From Crotophaga sulcirostris (Eukaryota > Chordata > Aves > Cuculiformes > Crotophagidae): 64,000 nt of DNA. Positions 39,870 to 54,400 of this stretch are shown here, piece by piece. The translations under genes were made by a program, and so were the position numbers. Positions within the stretch are counted from its first letter, which is position 1; each line of letters starts with the position of its first letter. The DNA lies in contig VYZB01000388.1 of assembly GCA_013397455.1 (NCBI GenBank), forward strand, positions 4,309 through 68,308. The letters are read 5' to 3'. The notes below the pieces were generated by a model. It had not been told where the DNA came from. It ran no database searches and saw only the letters and a list, made by a program, of their open reading frames with translations.

Positions 39870-41859
39870 GTAAGTCATCATGGTCCTCCCTGCTGAATTC
39901 AGCTCCACAAAGTTTGGGGGATGAGAAGGATCTGTGAAGCACAGAGCATCTGGAGAGGGGTGCACAGATACTCTCAGGTCTAGGTCATGAACTCTGGCCC
40001 CAGGTCAGTGTAAGTCCAGTGACTTGTGATAATGGTAGAGTCAGCTTTCCTCATAACCTTCTTGAAAAAAACTGTTCATTTGGTACTCTTTGGCAAACTT
40101 CTTCATAGCCTCAGCATATGAGCACACATTGGGCATTCTTGGCTCAGCAGGCTTAGATGAGTTGTCACATCTAGCAAGGGTCATAAGACATCACAACTGA
40201 AGGTGTGTTGGTGATGTGGTTCAGGACCTTAACTTACTGTTTGTTCTGGCTCTAAAAATGAAAAGGGCCTCAATGTGTCCATCTCTCAATCTCTCTTGAT
40301 CTTTTCTCTCTATGCAGATTTGTACATAGATTGTTAAAAGATAATTCAAGCTTAAAACCATCAATAGTAATGACTGGAGTTCTTTCACTGATCAAGGGCC
40401 CATCACCTGCTAAGTATAGTGGCTATTGGCAAAAGGCTCTCAGGCTCAGCTAAGCCTCAAATTTGTTTTGTTGATGCAGGTCTCTGTTTACAAACAAAAG
40501 TTTGGAAGTTTGTTTCTTGTGATATTGGGCAGCAGAGAACACATTCCAAAGGGCAAGACAACTGAAGTCTTCTGAAATGTTAAAGTGGCTTCTTGCTGGC
40601 TGTGTACTTGCTTTCAAACATAGCTGGTTTAGAAAACTTTAGGCAGGCTGGCCAAGAAACATATTTTGGGGAAAATCCAGAGCATGTGTTGAGGAGATGC
40701 TCTTGTTTTGTCTGCCAGCTTGTCACAACACAGAAAAAAAGGAAGGGTAGCACAGGTAAGGCGACCATATTGAAGACTTCAAAATTAAGGAAGTTGGGTT
40801 ACCTGGTCTTGGCCTAGGGAGATTATTTTATTGTTCTTTTCATCCCACACCACTTTTCAGTAAAGTTATCACCTTTGCTCTTCTTTGCTTTCCCAGGAGA
40901 GTGGGGACAAGGTGGGACCTGGCTCCCTGGGTTTATCTTCACAAACCAACAGCTTAATTCTTAGCTAAAAAGGGGTAAAGACTGAGTACAACTAAGTCAG
41001 GCTTCTTCAGCCAGTGTGAAGTAAATAAGAGAAAACGTTGGAATTTTTCTCAAAGGAAAAACAGCTTTTTCACTGAGTGGGAAAGTCCCTAATAAGGTGG
41101 TCATTGTATCAAAAGTTTCACTGGTCTAGTGTTTTTTTATGACAATAGTAACATCTTAATGCCAGATAGTTCAGTCAGCAACATAAGTCTGGCTCAACCC
41201 TGATCTCTCCTTCCTGGGTGCACGCACAAGTCTCCCAGGCAGGCTGATGCTCACCAATCTCCTCCTCTGCTAGTGTGTTTTGCAGTTCCTTGGATATGCT
41301 GCCAGGTGGCAGTCCCTTAACATAGCATCCTCCAGCTGGGGATGGGAGTGCCTCTAATGCACAACTCTAGCATCTGGGGCTTAGCCAGTACTGCTTAGTC
41401 CAAACACTGTAATCAGAGAGGAAAGCTCTAGCTCAAAGGCCAGTCTAGTTTTTCCTTGAGGTTAATGGTACTGAAGGTAGCCTGGGCAGGGGAAAGGATG
41501 AGGAGGGACTGGACTCTGTTGCAGTATTTTCATGTTTTAAAATACTCACTGCATTCAAATCCTTGCTTTTATATCTCCCAGCTGCTTTTCTGTCACACAG
41601 TCTTTGTAATCTGTGAGCTGAGCTTGCCCAAGGAGCAGCAGCTGGGAGATATAAAGAAGAGATACGGCTACCCTTGCTGTCTTCACTCCTCCACTCATGT
41701 GTAAGGACTCCATGCATCTTGTTGTCTTGGCTGCCCCTCTGCTGTCTGTAACTCAGCAGTTTCAACGCATGATGGGGGACACCTTTAATTCCTCCCAGCT
41801 CTCTCCCTATACATGCAATCTTGTGAATAGCAAATGATGCTGCTTGCAAAAGCTGCCTA
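39870..41859 (+). other. SYN3 intron 1, first part
   Basis: The intron starts with GTAAGT at 39870. This stretch is unique-looking noncoding sequence with short chance reading frames only. I see no repeat, RNA gene or additional exon that I could support. Confidence 0.8.
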
Positions 41860-43325
41860 CCTTCACTCTCTTCACTCTGCTGAAGGCTATGAGGACACTG
41901 AACAAAATTGGTGACTGGAAGAAGGGAAACATTATGTCCATTTTTATAAAGGGTAGAAGAGATGACCCTGGGAAGTACTGACCTGTCAGCCTCACCTCTG
42001 CATCTGGGAAGATCATGGAACAGATCCTCCTAGAAGCTATGCTAAAGCACGTGGAGGACAGGGAGGTGATTTGAGATAGTCAGCATGGTTTCACCAAGGG
42101 CAAGTCCTACCTGACCAACCCAGTGGCTTTCTATGATGGGATGACCACATCAGTGGACACAGGAAAACCAATGAATGTAAGCTATCTGGACTTTTGTAAA
42201 GCCTTTGACATGGTCCCCCAAAACCATCCTTCTCTCTAAAATAGAGATATATGAACTTGATGGATAGACAGTTCAGTAGATAAGGAATTGGTTGGATGGT
42301 CGCATTCAGAGAGTAGTGGCCAGCAGCTCGATGTCCAGATGGAGATCCATGACAAGTGGTGTCCCTCAGGGGACCAATACTGGGACCAGTGCTGTTTAAC
42401 ATTTTCATCATTGATATAGACAGCAAGATCAAGTGCAATTTCAGCAAATTTGCAGATGACACCAAGCTAAGCGGTACAGTTTACATACCAGAAAGACAGG
42501 ATGTCATCCAGAGAGACATGGACAAGCTGGAGAAATGGGCCTGTGTGAACTTCATAAGGTTCAACAAGGCCAAGTACAAAGTCCTATAGCTGGGTTGGAG
42601 TAATCCACAGTTTCAATACAGGATGGGGAATGATGTGATTGAGAGCAGCTCTGCAGAGAAGGACTTGAGGGGTACTGGTTCATAAGAAGCTTAACATGAG
42701 CCAGCAATATGTGTTTGCAGCCCTGAAGACCAACCGTGTCTTGGGGCTGCATCAAGAGAAGTGTGGCCAGCAGGCGAGGGAGGTGATTCTCCCCCTCTGC
42801 TCTGCTCTTGTGAGACCCCACCTGGAGTGCTGTGTCCAGTTCTGGAATCCCCGACATAAGAAGGATATGGAACTGTTCAAACGGGTCCAGAGAAGGGCTA
42901 TGAAGATGATCAGAGGGCTGGAGCCCCTCTGCTATGAGGACAGGCTGAGAGAGTTGGGGTTGTTCAGCCTGGAGAAGAGAAAACCTTATAGTGGCCTTCC
43001 AGTATTTGAAGGGGCTACAGGAAAGCTGGGAGGGACTTTTTACAAAGGCAAGTAGTGATAGAAAGAGGGGAAATGGCTTTAGAGTGGAAGGGGGAAGATT
43101 TAGATTAGACATTAGGAAGAAATTCTTCACGCTGAGGGTGGTGAGGTCCTGGCACAGGTTGCCCAGGGAAGCTGTGGGTACCCCATCCCTGGAGGTGTTC
43201 AAGGCCAGATTGGGATGAGGCCTGGAGCAGCCTGGCTTGGTGGGAGGTGTCCCTGTCCATGGCAGGGGGGGTGGAACTGAATGAACTTTGAGGTCCCTTC
43301 CAACCCAAACCATTCTATGATTCTA
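41860..43325 (+). mobile_element. CR1 LINE, 5'-truncated, degenerate reverse transcriptase and 3' end
   Basis: This is a 3' fragment of a chicken-repeat-1 non-LTR retrotransposon lying in the sense direction inside SYN3 intron 1. Reverse-transcriptase motifs are visible: [12 protein letters not shown] from 42183 and the catalytic FADD box at 42449-42460, followed by the C-terminal region (NPRHKKDMELF, RDRLRE-like, LFSLEKR) around 42845-42985. These pieces lie in different frames with stops between them, so the copy is dead. The untranslated tail ends in the family's usual short ATTCTATG-type repeat (43312-43325). The 5' edge near 41860 is approximate because truncation is the rule for this family. 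Long open frames on the opposite strand across it are shadows. Confidence 0.93.
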
Positions 43326-46300
43326 CTAAAATTAGTGCATGCATTCAGGACCATACCCTGACTTGAAAATGATGGACAGAAAATTACCTCTCTGCCACAG
43401 ATTTCCGCGTGTCTTTATAGCATCAGCAGAAGCACATGCCTAGAATCTTCCCCAGCCTGAAGGTTGTATGGGGTCCTTTCTGAGAGAGCATAGCAGTGCT
43501 ACCACTCCAGTAGGCCAGAAGTACTACTTGACAGTTGATTTTTGTGTCCAGGAAAATTAGTGAGCCCTTGAGAGCAGCACTGTAGAGTAGTGACTCCGTG
43601 AATCTGTGGATGTTTATTCTTGGCAGGTTCTTCTGAGCAATGCCAGTCATCATCTTGGTCTCAGCTGGGGTGTTATGTGAGCTCAAACTGACCAGACCAA
43701 GGCAGCAGTGTTTCCCTTGTAGGAGCACAGCTGAAATAGGTGGTTATCCAGGGATTCTGGCTGGCCACTCTGCATCATGTATGGAAACAGTCTCAGACTT
43801 TGGAAGGTGAACAACAACCTATTGTTACTTCTGTGCTAGTGATGTTGGGTTTGGAAGAAGCACCATGTTTGCAATACATTTCACCTCTGCCTGCTCTGGT
43901 TTTTGCTACTTGTGAAACCTTTGTATTTGGTTTTCAAGAAACCCTTTCTTTCTCCTTTTGAAATTGTTAACTCTACTAGAAAAAAATCCCCCAGAAATAA
44001 TTACTTCTACTCGCAGAAGCACTACCTTTATTTTAAGGGCAGGGGGCTTTCACAATGCTTCCTCCCCCAGAGCAAGTTCTATGGAGTTTACAACAAGGAC
44101 CAGCTTGTTCACAGACAGGAAGGGTGAGAGACAGTGGAATCTGCCATTTGATTTCTCTTCTGCAAATGAAAACACTTTCTCATAATTGGAGACTGTAGCA
44201 ATATTGCCAAGCCAGACGTTAATTTATCATCACTGTTTGTATTACAGCAGAGGCAAAGAGATGCAGTTGTGGATTAGGATGAGGTGTTGCACAAGTGCAT
44301 GACGAAATTCTCTAACAACCCAAATAGGCGAGTGCATGTTGAATGTACTTTAAAGTGAAAAATGGCAATCTCTTCTTTTTTTTAAGGAGCTACTGTGTCT
44401 CTGATGGTACAGTACAGCACTCAGCTTCTCTTTGAGGGCTGTGGGAAGCAGAGGGCATTCATGAGAATCCATGAATTATCATAATCCATAAAATCCTTCC
44501 CACTCTTGACATGCAATATGCTCTGGTTTATTTCAGAGACAAATTACTATAAAAATAATGTGAGCCCCACAGAATATGATCAGCTGCTTTCTGCATTAGC
44601 AGCAGTAAAAGAAAGGTACATTCTATTAAAAGCAAGGGAACTCAACCAGCTTTCTGTTAAAGTGGCAACGTTCTGACAAATTTTCCATCCTTCTCCAAGA
44701 CCCTGCTCTAGCGCATTGCAAGGAAGCACGAAGTGAATCTGCCACATGTGGGATGCGCGCAAAAGGAAAACACTGTCTGTACAGCTCCTTCGTGCTCTTG
44801 TCTTTGATAGGCAGCCCTCAGAGGTATCCACAGCAGTGAACATATCTGCATATCAGCACGCTAGGGAAAAACTCCCCTTCTCTTGAGTCGTTAATGGTAC
44901 ATATCTCAGATGGGTAGCCTCCACCTGGAGAATGAGGCACCTTCTTGTGGTCTGGGAGTATCTGTGCTTTGGGAGACTTCCAAAAATGCATCCACAACTC
45001 ACCTGCAGCAGCTGCCAGAAAAAAGGAGCTCAGACATGAATATGTGCACACGTGCAAACACACGACAAGAGGGAACAGGACCATGAGGAAGGGGGATGGC
45101 AGGACTCCATGTAATGGCAGATGGGCCAGCTCCAGCAGCCCAACCTCAGTCTGGAGGAAAACATCCCACTCCTGGCAACTTCCTTGCCCGCCATGCTATT
45201 AAGTAAAATCATGCTCTTGCTGGATTGAATTTCTCAGCAGATCAAACAGGATTTTGTGTTGTAAATTGTTAACCTCCATCCTCTGTGAAAGTGCTCAGAT
45301 TTCTAGCCTAATGCTTCATGTTTAAACAGCTTATTTAGGAAGGGATCAAGCACAGCTAAGGCTCCTATTAACAACACATGCTAAAAACATTGCTTTTTGC
45401 AGCGTAACAAAGTTGTTCTCGTTGATTTGTTAGGTATCTTGGTTGCATTTTTGAAGTATCTCATGTCACTTTTCAAAGCCATTAGTCTGTTTTGTCCAAA
45501 TTCCAGGCCATTTCAAGTGCTAATGGTGTTACGTGCTGTCCTGCACAAAATCCATGTACCCTCTGTGTGGCAGATCTACATATGAGGATTGTGCCATTTT
45601 TCACAGAAAATGAAAGCCACAGAGAATATTTTAGGAGATACAAAATTACATTGTTGTTTTCCCATTTGCTTTACAGCAAAATCTTTATACCTGAGCATAC
45701 TTTCTCCAAAAGTTTAAAGATGAAGGAAGAGAAAAACTGTGATTAATACTGAATGAAATCCTCTTAATAAATCTAAAATGCTTCTTTGTATAATAATAAT
45801 GTCACGATTCAGGTCTAATTAGGGACTGCTCTGACAGGATTACTGTTTTGTATTGTTCAGAGGAAATTTTCAACCCTTTTTTATTAAAATAAAACTATTT
45901 TTACTTCTCATAGTGCATCACAGTATCAGGCCTTAAATATGCCATTTGTCAAAAAATATAATTGGTCGAATAATAAGTCTAATACTGAATTTTAGTAACA
46001 TGGGTCTTCCTACAGAGTTTGGGTTTTTTTGCAAGGGATTGCTTTCAAAAGTATTCAAAGAGTTTCGTAAGCTATTTCATGTTTTCAGTGGGCCGAAGAT
46101 AATATACTAAGGTTCCCATTCTGTACCTAACTCAATGAAATCTAATGGAAAGTTTTGGACTAGCTTTTGGCTTTGGACTTCATTGTCATTTATCTTTATT
46201 ATTATCATTTAGAACTGATACGTCAAGCTTGACCTCAGGAATTTGCAGGTTAAATTGCAAATTTTTTTCTATATTTCCTGATAAGAAGCCCAAAGTAATC

Positions 46301-49300
46301 TAACATAGTTGTAACTGCCAACAAATTATTATGAATTAGCTTTTATTACATAGGGATGACCTTTTAAGGTTTGACAAGTTCTGTGCAACTATGTGAATAT
46401 AATTTGAAAAAACTTACAAGTAGAATTTATGTTCTAACAAATCTGGGTAAAAACCTAACATTATCATCATTTAGCCATGTCTACCCAGGCCTGAATACTT
46501 CTGTTCCTTTATTTCATTCCAAGTGTGACTTGAGGGTAAAAATTCCACTTTAGGGAAGAGGAAGCAAGACTGTTTTAAATGTGTGTGTGTTGCACACAGG
46601 CATGCATGTTTGGAAGCTGCATGAAGAGTTTCTGTATTGCTTAGCATATAGGCCTAAAGGTGAAAAGGAGGTAAGGCTGTCAAAGATACTCAATAAAGTG
46701 CATTTATCACATCGCCTTCCAGTCTGATTTAGGTATATCACCATCATGTCCGCCTGTATTTTTGCCCTGCATACGTAAAGTACTTTGGGATCTAGTCCTC
46801 CTAAATGAAAGGTGATACAGAAATGTGAAGGATTAGTATCATTACAAAAATAGACACAAGGAATATGGAAAACATTCCCCACCAGGTTATAAATATGCTA
46901 ATGCAAGTCAAATCTGGGACCTTAATTGCTTTACCAGAGTTCCTATAAATGCGCAGAATTTAACCTCAGAATGTCCTGCCTAGTCCTGTACATATTTAAA
47001 AAAAATAAATCCCTCAGATGTATTTCTCAAGGTTTGGGAGCCAGATTTCTTCTGGCCAACAGCCCTGCCTCAGTGTTGGTTCGAGTTAGCCCAGTTCCCC
47101 TGCTCCTCAGGTTCAGGGAGGGCAGAAGTGGGCTGGAACACAATATTGCAAAATCCTCAACAAAATGATACCCCTTGCAAACAGCTCCAGACCATGCCAT
47201 CTCGATTTAGCAACATGGAAATATTCCAGCAATGTACTATTTTGTTTATGCGCAAAATAAAATTGCTGCCTCACGTTGTACTTAAAGTAAGCCCCTGAAC
47301 ACCCTCCCCCACGTCTTTTTGTGGCTGTGAGGAATGTGACCGTGGGGATCAGACCTACAGCAAAGTGTCCTTCCTATCCTGACAGCTCAGAGATGCTCAA
47401 AAAGCCGTGCCCAAAAGCAATAGCCCTGCACTAGCTAGTACTTCTTCTCTTGGTGGGGGTTGGCTTTGATTACCCCCGTTTCACAAGCAGGAGGTGGCAC
47501 AGGAAGATGCTGGGAGGCCAGTATTGTGTGAGACTCTGTAGTTCCTTGAATAGAAAGAGCAGCCTGAATGGTTGTGCCTGCAATCATTAAAGTTCTGGTG
47601 GCTTGCCAACCCAGGTCTTCCCCAAAAACAGGCCTTCAGTTCCCTGAGAGAAGGAGAGGACTCACAAAAGAAGATTTTAAAAAATCTTCTCCCTTCCTGC
47701 CCTAAAGCTTCCTTTCATGTGTGTATTCAAGCCAAGAAAATCCTTCCAGCCCTGTAGGGTGGGACCTTGGACCCCATCAAGGTCCTTATCATGAGGACTT
47801 CCTTTATCTCCTCCCCTGAAAAAAGCCCAACCCCATACCACCCTCACAGCCTGATACAAAGCTCAGCAGAGTATTTCTTTCCTTGGTGTGATCACATAAC
47901 TAATGCCTTGGGGGTTGCTTTACAGTAACCAGAGCGGGCTGGGTCCTGTGATTCTTCCCAAAGGGCAACCAAGGTGGTCTGTTCCCACGACCTGACGTCA
48001 GATACTGAGGACCTACCTGCACAGCAGTTGACCTGACTCTCAGTTCAGTGGCTCCAGCAAGACAGGTGGTGACAGCACCGAGAGCAAGTTGATCTCACCT
48101 CAGGGAGGCACAGGGCTGAGTGCAGCAATACTGTACCCCAGGGCTAGAGCTGAAATGTTTGCGGAGCTCCTGGCAAAGCATCAGTGTATTAAAAGTTACA
48201 TTTCGACCCTACCCAAAACCTAGATTTACCTCTTGATCCCTCCCTGTCTGTCTGTATGATGTAGGTACCCTTTCCTTCTTCTGGTCCATGTAACCTGTAG
48301 TTCATACTTTGTTTTCTGAGTTGTCGAAGCAGACATCCATCATGTTTCTCTGCCACGTTTAGCATCCTGTTGCCCCCCACCCCTGGCCCAAGGTACACTT
48401 ACAGAATAAAAATTATCTATCAACCAGTCCATCCCACACCTGAACAGTGCATAAAGGTCTCTGAGCCAAAGCAGATATGGACAAAAGTGCCCATAGGTTG
48501 CAGACCTTGGCATTCGTGGAGTGATTTTTCTCATCCCTGTGCCCTGGGCAGTCAAGATTCAACCATCTCTGAAGCCCTTACTATTTGCAGCTGGGAACTG
48601 CTAAATTGGGGAGAAGCAGTGAAGGGGTTGAGGGCTGGCCCCTGAAAGGAAAACCTTCCTTGTTTTCACCCCTGAAGAATAAAAGGGCACAAATGCATCT
48701 CTCCTCCCTCCTCCCCTCCCCATTGCCTTTATGCCATGTAGGGGCTGGGGGGGTCGAGGCATTCCAGCGGCTGCTGGCCAGTATCCTGGAAACTGGTTCC
48801 TTTCTCCCAGTCCCAGCCCCTTTTAAGAAGGAGACAATGTGGACATACAGTGAGTGCCTTGTGCATCACTTGGGCCCCCAGGCCCTTTGACACGGGATTT
48901 CATACAGTGGCTAACTCCCTCCCCTCCCTGAGGTCCCCCCACACCCAGTCCAGGGAGCTTCAGCCTCGCCTTTTCCAGGTTGATCCAGAAAGAAATTGCA
49001 TGCCTTATTTTCCCAATGGGATTGAGAGAAACATATGTAATGTGATTCCTGGGAAATAATTCAGATAATTCCGGAATTTACCCGTGAATTCATTTAGGTT
49101 TATTTACCCAGGACTTCTCTTCACCATTTCTCTCTCTCTTTCTTCCACTCACCCCTTGCCCATCTCTCCCCAAGAGCCCTGCATCTTTCCCCTCTCCTCA
49201 GCATGTTTTGCTCTGGCCCCTCCACAGGGTGGGGAAGGCTGCTTCCTGTTCTGGGTGAGAAGTGTTCTTCATCCAAAATGTGGCTTGGCTTTCTTTGCTT

Positions 49301-52300
49301 GTTGTGTCTTGCCCCAGAGGCACAAGCCTAATCAGAGGATTTGGAGGAATCTGCTATTATAATATCCCAGTGCCCCTCTTTGGCACACTGTCAGTGATAC
49401 TGAGTCCGTTTCTGGAGTGAAGGTAGAAGCCTGCTCCTACGTTTGTAGCTCAAGGCCTCTGTCGAACAGTAATGCCCCAAATAGCACCTGGGTTCATTCA
49501 CATCACAGCAGATTTGGGCTCAGGTTTATTTGCTTATCCAAAGGATGACTTCCCAGGTACTGCAAGACACGCTACCAGCAATTGCAATGACATTTGCTAT
49601 GCCAGCTCCACTGAGATCTCTCACAGGAAGATTTGAGCTATATTTCTTCGGTCTCTTCCTATCCTAGAAAATAGGATACAGAAGCCATTTGACAGGATAC
49701 CCTGAAGAAGTCTCAGGAATTTAATACAAAATACCGGCCTGTTTTCAAAGCTGTATAACATGTCATAACACCTGCTTCACTCAGCTAATGGACCTGCAGG
49801 AACAGCTTTAAGCTTTGAAACACTGCACTCTTCCAGGCCATCAGATCTTTCCATCCCCCTGGCTATTCCATTCCTGATGCTGAGGCCAATGTTTGGCACC
49901 TTTTCTGACATGGGCTGATGTTTAGTCACACTGTACCTGGGGAAGACCTCTTTGGGCGCTTTCTCTAGCTGATGTGTGACGCTTGGGCATCTTTCCCTTT
50001 TCCTCATCTGTGCAGAGCATTTTCTAGCCTGGCAGAAGTTGTGCAGTTCCCTGCTGCATCCCTGTCTCTGTTCCCCACAGATCCAGAGGAAAACACTGAA
50101 GCAGTCCTCTGAAGCAGCTTGGATATGTTTCTTTGCACAAAGAGTAAGAAAGCAGAGGGAAGAGAGAAGAAAAAACTCTGGGAGAGATAGCACAAGTAGA
50201 TTCTCCTGGATTCCTGTGCTGAGCATGTGTACTGGCTGATGTGTTGAGCACTCATTGCACCTACTTCTGTTTTAAAGCAGAAAAAGAAGGCGGCAGATGT
50301 AACTAGTTATTTATCATATAGAGAGATATTTCAAGATCCCAGCATGTAGGAGTTGCTTCTCTTGTGCTGTGTTTTCCCATGACTTAAGAGCAGCACAGCA
50401 GCGTGTGCTGGCCCTGGCTCCCATACCTGTAGCCCACTGAGTCAACTCTACCTCCTCTGGGCCTGGTGACATGCAAGGCTTTGATCAGCAACTTAGCACC
50501 CCATGAGGACTGAATCCTTGAGTTTTCAGACTGTGGGCATTAGTTCAAAGATGCAAAGGAGCACACCAATTCAAGCAGCCCTTGCAGAGATGCACAACAA
50601 GCTGTCCCAGCTGTTAGTGACACCAGAGGGATAAACTCTGGTATCCAAGTGTTTTACAGATGTGTTTGCACTCTTGGATCTGTGCTGTCATCCCTTGCTC
50701 AGACAGATGCTTCACAAACACTAAGGGCACTGATGTTGTACATGGACTTTCTGTGAATTAGCTGTTGATCTTTTATTTTTCCATGTTGTTATTAAGAATG
50801 CACACCGTATCTGACAGAAAATTGTGTATATGTGCTTCCTTCATCCACAGTAACTGAGGCAAACTGGGAGTGTTCCATGGAAGCTCTGGAAAATAAGCTT
50901 TTATCTTTCCAAATTACTTCATAGGAAGAGGCATAGGGTTTCTCATGGTCCTGTAATCTTTTCAGGGCTGAGTCAGAAAGCAGAACTTATGTTTGCTTGA
51001 TACCCTTGCACCCAGAAAATATGTCCTTTTCCAGAGCATGTAGCTTTTTCATTGAGAAGGTAGAGGTGTTCAGGACGACCTTTCTCCCAGGAAGCTAGGA
51101 TAAACTTTTGACTTTTATTATGGTGTTTCCTCCCTCCCAGCCAGTGCAGCCACATTTAAATGCATTGCCTAACACTATAAAACCCACCCAGGAACGGCTC
51201 TTGAGCATGGCCCTGCAGTTTTCTTCAGTCAAAACCCATTTACATGCTAATTTACTGAGATCACAGCAACGGCATCACCCCATCTGCACCCTGCCTACCC
51301 AAATTATAATGCTATGTTCTGGTGGGTTGAACATCTGATATACTTGAAGATAAAGGGTTGGCTAGCCAAGTGGTGGTCATCTGCAGTGCAGCTTCAGGCT
51401 GCCCAGGAGAGCTGGTGGGTTTGCACGGCCGGTGCCTTGCCTGGTGTCCCAAGCTGCAAGTTGCCAGACACCACCCCTCCGGGGACAATAAGGCACTCCT
51501 CTCTGATCACTGGCAGGTGGTTGTGCTGAAGGTAAATGGAGACTCTTCTGAGCCTCCTCAAAAAAGCTTTTGACTGGTCTTCCGGGTGCTACTCCCCTGC
51601 TGCACTATAGGCTACCTAGATAACCCTGCAGCATGTCACTTCCTAGGCAGAAACATGGAAAACCACCTTGCTTAGGTGGTTTTGGAGCACTGTGCATCTA
51701 CAAACGTCTTGCACAGTCTCACCTGCCAGAAATACCAATGTCTCTTTCTCCTGCATCCCCACCAGAGCAGCGTGGTCTTCCTTTCCTCCATCCTACATTC
51801 ACTGTAGGGACCAGAAGGCATTTCATGCATTGCACAATACTGACCAAAATACTCTCCTTCTTGCACCTGAGGCATTATGATGTTTCCACAGCATAGTTAA
51901 TGATTCCAGCTTGCTTGAAATTTCAGGAGTTCCAGGGTGAGGCTAAAGCCATTTATCATTTCAACATGGTAACCCCTATTGCCCAGGGGTTCCGAAACCC
52001 CAGGTGCATATTGAAAATATCACTCCATCCATTTCACTGAAGTTTCAGTAAGAAGTGTTTCCTTCTTACCCTGGGCTGTGTCGAAATGATGGGCTCACCA
52101 AAATATTTTGCTGCAAATTGCTTAGCACTTGCAGTCTTCAGAGACACTCAGAGCAGGATAAGCCTTCTGGGAGGCTATCCTTGAAAGAAAGTGATGTTGC
52201 TAAAAGAAAGCTATCTGAGACATGGGGTAAGCTGTTTGGAAAGAGGGATAAGAATGAGAGACCGTGTGGTGTCTAAGCTGAGGTTCTTTGCTCTATTCCA

Positions 52301-54400
52301 ATGACTTTTCGCTTTGGATATGCCTTCTGTGTGACTATCCATGAGAAGAGTCAGTACTGTAGAGATGGGAGAGAGGACTTTTTTAACTGTGTGAAGGTTA
52401 ATTTCCTGGACTAGGCAGTGGAAGCCTCTTTGCTCCATTTGTTCCGGGCTGAAGACTGACTAATCACACTTCATTACAAACTGAAGCAAAGCAGCACCAA
52501 GGAGTTTGCAACCAGCTTGTCAGAAAAGCAGAAAGGCCATAGAGGGAGGAAGTGTGTTTCATAAATGTGGGTAAAGGAGTATATATTATGAGCATTCAGG
52601 GAATAAAACCAAGCTTGTACCAGTGAATAGTGTGCCTCAAATTTCAGACCAGTTCCTGTGGGCCCACTTAAACTTCATTCCAGTTTTTGAGAAATCACTG
52701 GTTCCAGCAATATCTCCAATGTTTAGGAGTGAGGAATGTTGCCAGACCCTCTGCCATGCCTCTAGAACTATGATGAAATCATTAAGTGCATTTAGCATTC
52801 CTGTTTATTGTTAAGAGGCATAATATCTCAGCTTGTCTGTTGAGTTGCTTTTTTTCATGCAACGCTCATAAATTCAAAACAAGGGAGGAAAAAATGGCCA
52901 GAGCTCTGCTTTTTATACTGGTCAGGGGTTGTTTGAGCCACTTGATCTTGGTCACACTTGGTTGCTACACTGTCCGTCACTGACATCTATGCAGATGTCT
53001 TATTAGCGTCACGTTGATAGAGGGGCTGACTGGGAAGGGAAGCCTGATAAGGCTTTCAGATACCCTCATTACAACAAAGTGGAAAACTTTTGACATTTTT
53101 TACATCTTTTTCTAATAAAATGAAAACTTTTGACTTGGTTTTGGGCCAGGATGACAAAACAAAACATTTATTTTATTTACATTTCACATTGTTGGGGGAG
53201 GGGAGCATTCAGATGAAAACTGATGTGTTTCAACCATAGGGGAAATGCCTTACTATTGTCTCTTCCTTTTTTATTGGAACAGATAGACACATACTAAAAA
53301 GGTGAGCCAGTTTCCTTTTTTTGCTCATACTATAAAATAGGGAGCAAAGCTGGCTTCCCCTCATTTTCCTTTACTTCTTTATTCTGTCCTGTCTTTGCCA
53401 GTTGGAAACAGAATGCAGAGAACCTCTGGAAACAGTTTTTGCAGGGCTTAACTATGTTTTCAATACCTTCCAAGTAGAAGAGCTTTTTGGAACCTACATG
53501 TTCTCCCTGAAGTTTTAGAGTGGAGATCCGAGAAAATAAATTCATGTTTTCTTCTGTCAAACTTGTTTGGCAAGGGTAAGAATTGAGGAGAAATATTCAC
53601 TGGGGAAATTATGTTGGTAATTTCTCTGCTGGCTAATCAATATAAGGGACATTATTCACAAAAATGAATAAAAAAGCTAAACCTACCTACCCTTTTCCTT
53701 TGTTTTGTTCTTCAACATTACTGTCAACCTTCTCTCATGAACAACCAATCCTTCCAGAAGTATTTTGTTTTCTGTTTAACATAGGCAGCTAGGAGCAGAG
53801 GTGGTGGAAGATATATGTCCTTCTAACAACACTGTTCAAAGCAAACACAGTTTCTCCGTTCACTAGAAGCAGTCCTTCATTAGTAACACTGTAGATGCAG
53901 ATACTCTTTCTCTAAATCAATAGCAGAAAGATGAACAGAATTGAAAAGTATCTCTGTAGCAACAGAGCAAGAGAATAGACTTCACAAATACTTCAACTGT
54001 GGTAATAAATGTCCTTGCTCAACATCAGAAGTTTTCATTGCCCTGCCATATGTTGCTCTCCTTCTTTTACGGGATAAATATTGAGAATTAAATGAGATAT
54101 AGCAAAAAATCATTGATTAGAGTTGTTGCTCTGGAAAATATTAGAAGAGCATTTGGTTTTCAGTTTGAAAATAAAAATGAAAAGTCACAAGCCTTGAAGG
54201 AACTTTCCAATGTGGTTTTCATCTGGCTTGGCAGATTTCTCCTGGAGAACAGAAAGCTGAAAGAAGATAGGAATTATGAAAACATGCTGTGACCAGGATA
54301 GAAATTCTTCAGCAAAAAGGGAAATGCAGAAGCAAACCAGCATGTAATGAAAGCCAAAAGTCTTCTTTAACCCTGTCTGTCTCTCTCATTTCTTCTGCAG
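43326..54400 (+). other. SYN3 intron 1, remainder with strong 3' acceptor
   Basis: This is about 11 kb of intron with no supported gene. It includes an AT-rich part (about 45.3-46.5 kb) and a more GC- and pyrimidine-rich part (about 47.3-49.3 kb). Open frames up to about 149 codons (for example on the minus strand at 49777-50226) show no domain I recognise. The intron ends with a long pyrimidine tract and TTCTTCTGCAG (54390-54400). Confidence 0.75.

Noticed and set aside
42561..43313. 250-codon open frame on the minus strand, the longest in the window
   Set aside because: It is the antisense shadow of the CR1 3' region; the CR1 protein motifs are on the plus strand.
46578..46612. GT/CA-rich inverted patch
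   Set aside because: Imperfect and short; ordinary simple-sequence DNA.
48066..48090. Possible REST/NRSE site (GACAGCACCGAGAGCAAG)
   Set aside because: Only the left half (CAGCACC) fits; the right half lacks the GGACAG core.
49777..50226. 149-codon minus-strand frame
   Set aside because: No domain recognised, and other frames overlap it in both directions; lies within an intron of a well-defined gene.
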